Shown: in pieces, positions 18,339-26,607 of the stretch | Layout of the letters: each line of letters starts with the position of its first letter | Position numbering within the stretch: the stretch's first letter is position 1 | NCBI RefSeq assembly: GCF_003350345.1 | Contig: NZ_QNVJ01000029.1 | Coordinates: forward strand, 1-50,199 | DNA from: Alkalilacustris brevis | GTDB lineage: Bacteria; Pseudomonadota; Alphaproteobacteria; Rhodobacterales; Rhodobacteraceae | DNA length: 50,199 nt | Reading direction: 5' to 3' | Notes under the pieces: model-generated | Seen by the model: only the letters and a program-made list of their open reading frames with translations | What the model was told of the DNA's origin: nothing | Databases searched by the model: none | Made by a program: the position numbers and the translations under genes

Positions 18339-20387
18339 ATGGCCAAGCGATCCGACACGACCACCCCGTCCCGCCGCCAGTCAGCCAGTGGCCGCCGTGC
18401 CCGTCCGGCCGCGCGCAAGAGTGTGAAGAAGGCCGCTGTCGCGTCGGCCAGCCCGCCGAAGCCGCAGGCCAAGGCAACCCCGCCAAAACAGGGCCGGACT
18501 GCCCGCAGCGCAAAGGCCGAGGCCGCCGGCGCGGGCCGCGCTACCCGGCAGACAGTGCTGGCCGCAGAGGCGCCCGTGCCCCCTAACGGCACGGCCGAGG
18601 CCGAGCGCCGGCGCGGGCTGAGTGCCGACCCGCCCGAATTCTGCGCCATGCCGGGCGATGAAATGCCCGATGCCTACGGCACCCGCAGCATGGACAGGGC
18701 GTATCAGGCGCATCTGGCCCGCTTCACCGCGGGGATCACGCCCTTCGGGCTGGGGGCGACCTTTGCGGCATGGTGGATCCACCTGATGGGCGCGCCGGGC
18801 AAGCAGCTTCAGCTTGTCGAGAAGGCCGGGCGCAAAACGGCGCGGCTGAGCGCCTTTGCCGGTCAGGCCTGGCGCAACGAGGCCTGCACACCCTGCATCG
18901 CGCCGCTGTCGCATGACCGGCGTTTTGATGACAAGGGCTGGCGGCAATGGCCTTATAACCTGATCTACCAGAATTTCCTGATGACCCAGCAATGGTGGTA
19001 CAATGCCACGAACGACGTGCCGGGCCTGACCCCGGCGCAGGAGAAGACGGTTTCCTTCGTCTCGCGGCAGATGCTCGACATGGTGTCGCCGGCGAATTTC
19101 ATCGCCACCAATCCCGAGGTTCTGCGCACCACGATCGAGCAGGGCGGCGCCAATCTCATGCGCGGCGCGATGAACATGATCGAGGATTGGGACCGCGCGA
19201 TTTCGCGCAAGCCGCCGCTGGGCGCAGAAGATTACCTGCCCGGCCGCGATGTCGCTGTGACCGAGGGGCAGGTGGTGTATCGCAGCCATCTGTTCGAACT
19301 GATCCAGTATGCCCCGAAAACCGGCAAGGTCCGGCCCGAGCCGGTGTTGATCGTGCCCGCCTGGATCATGAAATACTATATCCTCGATCTGTCGCCACAG
19401 AATTCGCTGATCGGCTATCTGGTCGAGCAGGGCTATACCGTCTTTGCCATGTCCTGGCGCAACCCCACAGCCGAGGACCGCGAGCTGGGCATGGCGGATT
19501 ACCTGGGCGGCCTTGGCAAGGCGATGGATGCGGCCTGCGCGATCACTGGCGCCGGGAAACTTCATGCGATGGGCTACTGCCTGGGCGGCACATTGCTGGC
19601 GGCGCAGGCGGCCGCCATGGGACGCGATGGTGATGACCGCCTGGCCAGCCTGACATTGCTGGCCACGCAGACCGATTTCAGCGATCCGGGCGAGTTGCAG
19701 CTTTTTGTCAGCGAAAGCGAAGTCACGTTCCTGGAAAACATGATGTGGGATCAGGGCTATCTGGACACGCGGCAGATGGCCGGGGCGTTCCAGTTGCTGC
19801 GCTCGAACGATCTGATCTGGTCACGCTATGTGCATGAATACCTGATGGGCCGCCGGCAGGAGATGTTCGACCTCATGGCCTGGAACGCCGACGCCACGCG
19901 GATGCCCTACCGGATGCACAGCGAGTATCTGCGCCGCTTCTACCTCGATAACGAACTGGCGCGCGGCAAGTACGAGCTGGGCGCCGCGCCTGTGGCGCTG
20001 TCGGATATTCAGGCGCCGATCTTCTGCGTCTCGACGCTGTCGGACCATGTGGCGCCCTGGCAATCGGTCTACAAGCTGCACCTGCTGACCGACGCCGACC
20101 TGACCTTCGTGCTGACCAAGGGCGGGCACAATGCCGGCATCATCAGCGAGCCGGGGCGCAAGGGGCGCGACTATCGCATCCATTCGCGCGGGCGCGACGA
20201 TCGCTATCTTTCGCCCGAGGCGTGGCTCGATACGGCGGCACGGCATGATGGCTCGTGGTGGCCGGCCCTTGTGGAGTGGCTGGACGAACGCTCTGGCGCC
20301 CCCGTCGCCCCTCCTGCGATGGGGCAGGAAAGCGGCCCCTTTCACGCGCGCGAACCCGCGCCGGGGCATTACGTGATGCAGCGCTGA
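18339..20387 (+). CDS. phaC: class I polyhydroxyalkanoate synthase with basic N-terminal tail
   Basis: A 682-residue cytoplasmic synthase that polymerises (R)-3-hydroxyacyl-CoA. The lipase-like box GYCLGG carries the catalytic Cys414, with Asp569 (SDHVAPW) and His597 (GGHNAGI) completing the triad at class I spacing. Residues 1-70 are unusual: rich in Lys, Arg, Ala, Ser and Pro, with repeated K/R-A stretches, resembling histone H1-like tails. Typical class I enzymes lack this and are near 600 residues. The start at 18339 has AGGGAG upstream. An internal start, for example the Met near residue 103, cannot be excluded. The gene is convergent with the GntR regulator, 19 bases apart. Confidence 0.93.
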   Translation: MAKRSDTTTPSRRQSASGRRARPAARKSVKKAAVASASPPKPQAKATPPKQGRTARSAKAEAAGAGRATRQTVLAAEAPVPPNGTAEAERRRGLSADPPEFCAMPGDEMPDAYGTRSMDRAYQAHLARFTAGITPFGLGATFAAWWIHLMGAPGKQLQLVEKAGRKTARLSAFAGQAWRNEACTPCIAPLSHDRRFDDKGWRQWPYNLIYQNFLMTQQWWYNATNDVPGLTPAQEKTVSFVSRQMLDMVSPANFIATNPEVLRTTIEQGGANLMRGAMNMIEDWDRAISRKPPLGAEDYLPGRDVAVTEGQVVYRSHLFELIQYAPKTGKVRPEPVLIVPAWIMKYYILDLSPQNSLIGYLVEQGYTVFAMSWRNPTAEDRELGMADYLGGLGKAMDAACAITGAGKLHAMGYCLGGTLLAAQAAAMGRDGDDRLASLTLLATQTDFSDPGELQLFVSESEVTFLENMMWDQGYLDTRQMAGAFQLLRSNDLIWSRYVHEYLMGRRQEMFDLMAWNADATRMPYRMHSEYLRRFYLDNELARGKYELGAAPVALSDIQAPIFCVSTLSDHVAPWQSVYKLHLLTDADLTFVLTKGGHNAGIISEPGRKGRDYRIHSRGRDDRYLSPEAWLDTAARHDGSWWPALVEWLDERSGAPVAPPAMGQESGPFHAREPAPGHYVMQR

Positions 20388-20406
20388 CGGGACGGGACGT
20401 GAAGCA

Positions 20407-21096
20407 TTACTTCTCTTCGCTGGTCACGGTCGAATGAAAGCGCGATTTTGAGCGCTCCACATGGCGGAAAAAAGCCTCATGCGCGCGCTCGCGCTGGCCC
20501 GAGGCCACGGCATCGACCATTTCGCGATGCTCGCGGTTCGACACCAGCAGCCCGCCCGCCTGCACCAGCCCGCGGGTGCGGCACAGATGCAGCTTGTGCA
20601 CGAAACTGTGGTATTCGCGCTCAAGCGTCTTGTTGCCGGTCGATTTGATGAGAAAATCGTGAAACGCCAGATTGATCGGGTAATACTGATCGAAATCGCG
20701 CGCCTCGACAGCCGCGTCCATGCGGGTGATGAAGCCTTCGAGCTGGTCGAGCAGCGCATCGGTGGCAAGGTCGCTCAAGAGCCGCCCGGCCAGCCCGAAA
20801 AGCGCCGCGCGAAGGTCGTAGATTTCCAGCGCTTCCTCGATCGAGATTTCCGCGACGAACACGCCGCGGTTGCGGATGAAGAACACCAATCCCTTGGCCT
20901 GAAGGCTGCGCATCGCCTCGCGCAACGGGCCGCGGCTGGTGCCGAAACGGTTGGAAAGCTGGATCTCGTTCAGCCGCTCGCCCGGCTTGAGCTTGCCCGA
21001 GAGGATCATCTGCTCAAGCTCGCGCTCGACCACGCCGGTCAGCGAGGTTGTGCGCAACAGGTTCAGGGCCTTGACGGGTTCATCTGGCTCGAGCAT
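20407..21096 (-). CDS. GntR-family (FCD/FadR type) transcriptional regulator
   Basis: 229 residues. The N-terminal winged helix-turn-helix includes LKPGERLNEIQLSNRFGTSRGPLREAMRSLQAKGL (about 36-70). The C-terminal FCD domain has the metal- and ligand-binding pattern EIYDLRAALFGLAG...NLAFHDFL...NREHREMVDAVASG...HEAFFRHV. Regulators of this subfamily usually bind organic acids and repress their catabolic operons. It is the last gene of the seven-gene minus-strand operon starting at 28032, 63 bases after the tartrate-dehydrogenase-like gene. Palindromes ATTGT-N2-ACAAT near the operon promoters are candidate binding sites. That link is inferred from proximity and from the known operator style of the family. 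Confidence 0.93.
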   Translation of the reverse strand: MLEPDEPVKALNLLRTTSLTGVVERELEQMILSGKLKPGERLNEIQLSNRFGTSRGPLREAMRSLQAKGLVFFIRNRGVFVAEISIEEALEIYDLRAALFGLAGRLLSDLATDALLDQLEGFITRMDAAVEARDFDQYYPINLAFHDFLIKSTGNKTLEREYHSFVHKLHLCRTRGLVQAGGLLVSNREHREMVDAVASGQRERAHEAFFRHVERSKSRFHSTVTSEEK

Positions 21097-21159
21097 GGCT
21101 GTTCTTGCGTTTTCGTTTCAGCGGGCGCAGGCCGGCCGGGCAGGCCTGCGCGGGGTGTG

Positions 21160-22224
21160 TCATGCCTCCAACTGGGCCAGAACGGCCTCGGTCACGGCGG
21201 CAGTGTTGGCCTGTCCACCCATGTCGGGGGTGAAGGGGCCGGCGGCGGTCACGCCCTCAATGGCGCGCATCAGCCGCGCGGCGGCCTCGGGCTGGCCCAG
21301 GTGATCAAGCATCAGGCTGCCTGTCCAGAAAGCACCGATCGGGTTTGCCACGCCCTTCCCCGTTATGTCAAATGCCGATCCGTGAATCGGCTCGAACATT
21401 GACGGCGCGTTGCCTGAAGGGTCGATATTTCCGGTCGCACCATTGCCCAGGCTGCCGGTCAGCGCCGAGGCCAGGTCAGACAGAATGTCGGCGTGCAGAT
21501 TGGTGGCGAGGATCGTGTCGAAATCGCCCGGCCGCGTGACCATCAGTGCCGCCATGGCATCGACAAGCTTCCAGTCCACCTCGAGCGCGGGATACTCGGC
21601 AATGACTTCGCGGCAGACCTGATCCCAAAGCACCAGCCCATGCCGCTGCGCGTTCGACTTGGTGACGATGGTGAGCCGCTTGCGCGGGCGCTGCATGGCG
21701 GCCTCGCAGGCGAAACGCGCGATGCGTTCGATTCCGGCGCGGGTGAAGATGGCCACGTCCATGCCCAGCTCGATCGGCAGGCCCGCATGGGCGCGCCCGC
21801 CGACGCCGGCATATTCGCCCTCGGAATTTTCGCGCACGATCAGCCAGTCGATGGCCTCGCCCAGTTCGGGGCGCAGCGGGCCTTTCATGCCGGGCATCAG
21901 CCGGGTAGGGCGGACATTGGCATATTGATCCAGCCCCTGGCAGATCGCCAGCCGCAACTCCCACAGGGTGATGTGGTCGGGGATGACCGGGTCGCCCACC
22001 GCGCCGAAATAGATGGCGTCAAAGCCGCGCAGGGTCTCGACCCCGTCCTCGGGCATCATCTGTCCGGTGCGGCGGTAGCGGTCCGAGCCCCAGTCGAACC
22101 GCGTGGCCTCGACGCGAAAGCCGCCATCGGTTGCGGCCAGGCGCTCCAGCACCGAAACCCCCGCTTCGATCACCTCGGGGCCGACGCCATCTCCGCCGAT
22201 CACTGCAAGCCGATATGTCTTCAT
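21160..22224 (-). CDS. tartrate / D-malate dehydrogenase-like decarboxylating dehydrogenase
   Basis: 354 residues of the isocitrate/isopropylmalate dehydrogenase family, with the pattern of the tartrate dehydrogenase (TtuC) and D-malate dehydrogenase (DmlA) branch: YANVRPTRLMPGMKGPL, IVRENSEGEYAGVGGR, VTKSNAQRHGLVLWDQV and the metal-binding ATNLHADILSDLASAL. These enzymes oxidise a (2R)-hydroxyacid with NAD+ and decarboxylate it. Substrates include tartrate, D-malate and 3-isopropylmalate. The start at 22224 (MKTYRL) overlaps the preceding gene's stop by 4 bases. Which substrate is used cannot be settled by eye. Confidence 0.88.
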   Translation of the reverse strand: MKTYRLAVIGGDGVGPEVIEAGVSVLERLAATDGGFRVEATRFDWGSDRYRRTGQMMPEDGVETLRGFDAIYFGAVGDPVIPDHITLWELRLAICQGLDQYANVRPTRLMPGMKGPLRPELGEAIDWLIVRENSEGEYAGVGGRAHAGLPIELGMDVAIFTRAGIERIARFACEAAMQRPRKRLTIVTKSNAQRHGLVLWDQVCREVIAEYPALEVDWKLVDAMAALMVTRPGDFDTILATNLHADILSDLASALTGSLGNGATGNIDPSGNAPSMFEPIHGSAFDITGKGVANPIGAFWTGSLMLDHLGQPEAAARLMRAIEGVTAAGPFTPDMGGQANTAAVTEAVLAQLEA

Positions 22225-23303
22225 GCCTTCATGCCCTCGAGAATGCCGTTCACCATGTCGCTCTGGCTGCCGGTGCCGTTGATGTCGGGCGTGCGGGTGG
22301 CGGGGTTGGCCAGCGCCGCGTCGATCCCCTTGCGCATCAGCGCGGCCATCTTGCTGGCGGCCTCCAGCTTGTGCTGCTGGCCCAGCCAGTCGAACAGCAT
22401 CCGGGTGGATTCGATCATCGCGTAGGGATTGGCCAGGTTCTTCCCGGCAATGTCGGGGGCCGAGCCATGCGTGGCCTGCGCCATCGCCACCGAACCGCGC
22501 CCGATGCAAAGCCCCGGCGCCATGCCCAGCCCGCCGACAAGCCCTGCGGCCTCGTCGGTCAGGATGTCGCCGAACATGTTGGTGGTGACAATGGTGTCGA
22601 AGCTTTGCGGATCGCGCACCAGCCGCATCGCCATGGTGTCGACGATCACCTCGTCGACCGTCACATCCGGGTAGTCCTTGGCGACCTCGTAGCAGCTGTC
22701 GACGAACATGCCGCAGCCCAGCTTGTAGACGGTGTTCTTGTGCACCAGCGTCAGCCGCTTGCGCCGCCCGCGCGCGATCTCGAAGGCGGCGCGCGCGACC
22801 TTCTTCGACCCTTCGACCGAGATCACCCGCACCGAGATGGTCACGTCATGGTTGGGGCGGAACTCACCGCAGCCGGCGACCACGTTGCGATCGGGCTGGA
22901 AGCCCTCGTTGTTCTCGCGCACGATCACCAGGTCGATATCGTCATGCAGGCAGCCGATATCGGGAAAAGAGCGTGTGGGCCGCACATTGCCGAACAGGTC
23001 GAAATGCTTGCGCAGGATCGGGTGTGGGTTCACTGCCTCGGGCACCTTGGGGTAGTCGCGGTGCCCGATGGGGCCGAGGATCCAGCCATCCAGCGTGCCC
23101 AGGGTCTCAAGCGTTCCCTCGGGCATGGTGTGGCCATGGGTCTTCAGCGCGCGCTGGCCGATCGGCACATCGACCCAGTCGATGGCCTGGCCGGTCATTT
23201 CCGCCGCCGCGCGCGCGATCTGCACCGAGGCGGGCACGATCTCGTGCCCGATCTCGTCGCCCTCCAGGATGCCGATGCGCAAACTCTTGCTGTCTTTACT
23301 CAT
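22221..23303 (-). CDS. isocitrate/isopropylmalate dehydrogenase family protein
   Basis: A 360-residue second member of the same family as its downstream neighbour but clearly divergent. It has FGNVRPTRSFPDIG, VIVRENNEGFQPDRN, the catalytic-lysine region LVHKNTVYKLGCGMF and the metal-binding TTNMFGDILTDEAAGL. All core residues appear intact. Family enzymes perform NAD(P)-linked oxidative decarboxylation of 2-hydroxy acids with a neighbouring carboxylate. Two such enzymes in one operon suggest either two successive oxidations or two stereoisomers. The gene is 11 bases after the PrpD-family gene and translationally coupled to the next. Confidence 0.88.
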   Translation of the reverse strand: MSKDSKSLRIGILEGDEIGHEIVPASVQIARAAAEMTGQAIDWVDVPIGQRALKTHGHTMPEGTLETLGTLDGWILGPIGHRDYPKVPEAVNPHPILRKHFDLFGNVRPTRSFPDIGCLHDDIDLVIVRENNEGFQPDRNVVAGCGEFRPNHDVTISVRVISVEGSKKVARAAFEIARGRRKRLTLVHKNTVYKLGCGMFVDSCYEVAKDYPDVTVDEVIVDTMAMRLVRDPQSFDTIVTTNMFGDILTDEAAGLVGGLGMAPGLCIGRGSVAMAQATHGSAPDIAGKNLANPYAMIESTRMLFDWLGQQHKLEAASKMAALMRKGIDAALANPATRTPDINGTGSQSDMVNGILEGMKA

Positions 23304-23314
23304 ACCCCTACCTT

Positions 23315-24688
23315 TCAGGCCGGAACCGAAGCGCGCGCCACGTCACCGGCGTCGGCCAGCGACTCGAGCGCCCAGGATTTTTCCAGAAGCTGGCCGGTGA
23401 TGGCTGCGCCCACGACAAGCTCCGATTGTTTGGTGAACTTGGTGTTGATCTGTTCGTCGGTCAGCGGCACCTCGGCCGAGCCGATGGCGCGCTCCACATG
23501 CAGGCGGCTGGTGGAGCCGTCGGTCAGCGTGACCTCGATTTCCACTTCGGCCTCGTGGCAGTTCGGGTTGCTCTCGGCCTCGATCTTGCTGCGCAGGGCG
23601 ACGACTTGCGCATCATTGACGATCTCGTCGGTAAAGGCCGTGGGCGCCCCGTCACCATGCAGCAGCGCGACCGAGGCGCAGTGATAGACGCTGAACTTGC
23701 CTTCCAGCTCGGTCCTGGGCGATTTGCGGCCCGTCAGTTCCAGCACCAGCGGATGCGTGCGCAGCTTCACGGCGGCGATCTGGCCCACCTTGTCACCCAG
23801 TTGCTCGCGCAGCTGGATGCAGCCGTCGATGGTGGGGTGGATGACAATGCCGCAGGCAAAGGGCTTGTAGCTGTTGGTCGCCGATTCCCAACGCGTGCCC
23901 AGCCCTTCGATGATCTCGTCCCAGTCCTGCTTGTCCGACATCACCTGGGCAAAGCCGCGCGGGGCCTCGATGGCACGTTCCGAGCTGTCATAGCCCGACT
24001 CTGCCAGGAGCGCCGACATCATGCCGTTGCGCGCGGCAATGCCGGGGTGGAAGCTTTTGGTCATGGTGCCGAACTGCTCGCGCAGCCCCGAGGCCTGCGA
24101 GGCCGCAATCCCGAAAGCCCAGCGCATCTGCTGTGCATTGAGCCCGATCATCTTGCCCACGGCGGCCGCGCCGCCAAAGACGCCGGCAGTGCCGGTGATG
24201 TGCCAGCCGCGGTCATAGTGGTGCGGGTAGACGCAATTGGCGATGCGGCTTTCGGCCTCCACCCCGGCGATCAGCGCGGTCAGGAAGTCACGCCCCGAGA
24301 TCGGCCGCATCTCGGCCAGCGCCAGGATCGCCGAAACCACCGGCCCCGCCGGATGCAGGATGGTTTTCAGATGCGTGTCGTCATAATCGAGCACATGGCT
24401 GGTGATGCCATTGACCAGCGCCGCATGCGCCGGGTCCAGCTTGTCCTTGCGGCCCAGCACGCTGGAGGTTTTCGGCCCCGAGAACGGCGTGAAGGCGCGC
24501 AGCGCGGCCTCGGTGGTTTCATGGTCGGCCCCGCCGACGGCGCAGCCCACCCAGTTGACGAAAGTGCGCAGCCCCTCGCGGCGCACCGGGTCGGGTATAT
24601 CGCTGTCTTTCAGCCCGACAACCCAGTCGGCCAGAATCTCTGTAACCTTGGGGATGCCCAGGTCGGCTTCCTGATGATGTGCGTTCAT
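23315..24688 (-). CDS. MmgE/PrpD family protein (first of three)
   Basis: 457 residues across the full length of the MmgE/PrpD fold. It has LRTFVNWVGCAVGG near the N-terminus, DYDDTHLKTILHPAGPVVSAILALAE near 113-138, and HITGTAGVFGGAAAVGKMIGLN with FGTMTKSFHPGIAARNG in the middle. The family includes 2-methylcitrate dehydratase, cis-aconitate decarboxylase and iminodisuccinate epimerase, all acting on polycarboxylates without an iron-sulfur cluster. It is more distant from the two PrpD proteins at 26608 and 39056 than those are from each other. Confidence 0.9.
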   Translation of the reverse strand: MNAHHQEADLGIPKVTEILADWVVGLKDSDIPDPVRREGLRTFVNWVGCAVGGADHETTEAALRAFTPFSGPKTSSVLGRKDKLDPAHAALVNGITSHVLDYDDTHLKTILHPAGPVVSAILALAEMRPISGRDFLTALIAGVEAESRIANCVYPHHYDRGWHITGTAGVFGGAAAVGKMIGLNAQQMRWAFGIAASQASGLREQFGTMTKSFHPGIAARNGMMSALLAESGYDSSERAIEAPRGFAQVMSDKQDWDEIIEGLGTRWESATNSYKPFACGIVIHPTIDGCIQLREQLGDKVGQIAAVKLRTHPLVLELTGRKSPRTELEGKFSVYHCASVALLHGDGAPTAFTDEIVNDAQVVALRSKIEAESNPNCHEAEVEIEVTLTDGSTSRLHVERAIGSAEVPLTDEQINTKFTKQSELVVGAAITGQLLEKSWALESLADAGDVARASVPA

Positions 24689-24699
24689 ATCTGTTCTCC

Positions 24700-25497
24700 T
24701 TAAAGCAGACCGCGGGCGATGCCGCCGTCAACGTTGATGGCCTGGCCGGTGACATAGCTGGCCTTGGGGCTTGCCAGCCAGACGACCATGGCGGCGATCT
24801 CCTCGGGCTGGCCGAAGCGGCCAAGCGGGATGTCCTTTGAAAACTCGGCAAGGATTTCCTCGCGCGGGCGGCCCTCGTCGGCCGACATCTTGTCGGCGCG
24901 GTTGGTCCAGAGCGGGGTGAGCGTGCGCCCCGGCGCGACCAGATTGACGCGGATACCGCTGGCTGCGAATTCGGCCGCAAGCGTCTTGTTCAGCCCCAGC
25001 AGCCCGGCCTTGTGCACGTTCGACGCGATCTGGTGCTGATAGGGCATCTTGGAGGCCGCCGCGCCCAGCGTGACGATGGCCGGCGCGCTCCCCTTTGCCA
25101 GCGCAGGCTCCAGCGCGCGGATGGCGCGCACGGTCGAGAGCACGTTGAAGGTATAGTTATTGATCCAGTCCTCATCGCTGAGATCGGCAAAGGCCGAGCG
25201 GATCGAGCCGCCCACCGCCGTGACCAGCACATCGAGCGCACCACCCCAGCGGCGGGCAACCTCATCGGCCAGCACCTCGCCGGCGTCGGGCTGCGTCACA
25301 TCGCAGACCAGATGCGCGGGGGGCTTGCCGCTGGTGGCGGTTGCGATCTCGGTGGCGGCTTCCTCCAGGTTCTGCGCCGAGCGCGAGGCGATGACCACAT
25401 CGGCGCCCTCGGCCACGAATATCTGCGCCGCGGCCTTGCCGATCCCGTAACTGCCGCCCACGATCAGAACGCGGCGGCCTGCAAATTCAAGGTTCAA
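24700..25497 (-). CDS. short-chain dehydrogenase-like protein lacking the catalytic tyrosine
   Basis: 265 residues with the SDR Rossmann motif GGSYGIG (14-20) and the C-terminal GQAINVDGGIARG. The active site is unusual. The serine-like position is present (AAAS, Ser149), and Lys163 is in place, but the residue four before the lysine, normally Tyr in YxxxK, is Ser159 (SNVHK). The nearest tyrosine is Tyr153. It is therefore either a non-classical SDR or one with a relocated acid/base. The start overlaps the upstream AbrB-type gene by 11 bases, and the PrpD gene follows after 11 bases, so it sits inside the operon. Confidence 0.88.
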   Translation of the reverse strand: MNLEFAGRRVLIVGGSYGIGKAAAQIFVAEGADVVIASRSAQNLEEAATEIATATSGKPPAHLVCDVTQPDAGEVLADEVARRWGGALDVLVTAVGGSIRSAFADLSDEDWINNYTFNVLSTVRAIRALEPALAKGSAPAIVTLGAAASKMPYQHQIASNVHKAGLLGLNKTLAAEFAASGIRVNLVAPGRTLTPLWTNRADKMSADEGRPREEILAEFSKDIPLGRFGQPEEIAAMVVWLASPKASYVTGQAINVDGGIARGLL

Positions 25498-26605
25498 GGC
25501 GAACTCCTCTCAGTTTTCCGTAAAGTCTGAACACCAGCAGCACCGTCGAGGCGACGATGGCGATGCGCAGAACGTGAAAGGCGGTGACGATCTCGGCTTC
25601 CAGGTCCATGAACTTGGCCACCAGCACCATCTCGGTCACGGCCGCCGGGGCAAAGCCGAGAAACGCCGTGGTAAAGGCCACGCCGGTGGCAGCGGAAAAG
25701 ACCCAGGCGCCAAGTGCCGCGCCAACCACAAGGTATAGCGAAATGGCCAGCCCGGCAGCCGTGACGCGGGGCAGGGCGCCCAGTTGCTCGCGCCGGAACT
25801 GCGCGCCCAGCCAGGTGCCCAGCGCGATCTGCGCCACCACGATCACTACGCCCGGCACATGCACATGAAAGACACCCGAGATGCCCAGCGCCATGCCCAC
25901 AAAGATCGGGCCGACCAGCCAGGGGTTGGGAATCGGGGTGGGCTTGAGCGCGCGCGCGCCCAGATACCCCAGCAGCAGCGCCACGGGCACCAGCCAGACG
26001 GTGCCGGTGACCTCGTCCGCGATCAGGGGCGGGGTGCCGCGCTCGCCCAGAAAGACCACGATGAAGGGCACCAGCCCCACCACGCAGGCCACCCGCAGCG
26101 CATGAACCACCGCGACCGATTGCGTCACACCGCCGAATTTCTGCGCCACGCGGGCCATGTCGGCCACCCCGCCGGCGGCAGTGGCGAAAAACGCCGTCAC
26201 ATGATCAACCCGCGCCAGCCAGCCGAACAGCACCGCCGCCGACATGGTCAGCAAGATCACATAGATCGTGCCGAGAAACATCGCGGGCAAAAGGCTCATG
26301 GTGGCCAGCAGCAACGGCAGCGTGAAGCGCATTCCCACTACCACGCCGATGGCGACCTGACCCAGCTCGCGCCCCATGGGCATCAGCGTGGGCCGCAACC
26401 CCATGAGCGACATCGCCGCCCAGGCGAAGAACGGCCCCAGCATCCAGGGCAGGGGAATACCCGCCCAGACCGCGATCGCCCCGGCAATGACCGACAGCGC
26501 ATAGGTGCGGCCAAGCTGCCGCCAGAGCGTCACATCGCGCAGCAGCGGTGGAAGGCGGCGGCCGCCACCCCCCTTGCCATTCTCTGGTTGCGCGCGCCCG
26601 CTCAT
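25487..26605 (-). CDS. AbrB-type integral membrane protein
   Basis: 372 residues with about ten hydrophobic segments and two internal repeats (PLPWMLGPFFAWAAM near 53-67 and NPWLVGPIFVGMALG near 228-242). This matches the AbrB duplication family of membrane proteins, often mislabelled ammonia monooxygenase or transcriptional regulator. Several members occur beside organic-acid catabolic genes and are presumed transporters. It lies 2 bases after the PrpD gene at 26608 and overlaps the SDR gene. A transport or export role for the pathway's substrate or product is inference from context only. Confidence 0.8.
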   Translation of the reverse strand: MSGRAQPENGKGGGGRRLPPLLRDVTLWRQLGRTYALSVIAGAIAVWAGIPLPWMLGPFFAWAAMSLMGLRPTLMPMGRELGQVAIGVVVGMRFTLPLLLATMSLLPAMFLGTIYVILLTMSAAVLFGWLARVDHVTAFFATAAGGVADMARVAQKFGGVTQSVAVVHALRVACVVGLVPFIVVFLGERGTPPLIADEVTGTVWLVPVALLLGYLGARALKPTPIPNPWLVGPIFVGMALGISGVFHVHVPGVVIVVAQIALGTWLGAQFRREQLGALPRVTAAGLAISLYLVVGAALGAWVFSAATGVAFTTAFLGFAPAAVTEMVLVAKFMDLEAEIVTAFHVLRIAIVASTVLLVFRLYGKLRGVRLEP

Positions 26606-26607
26606 GC

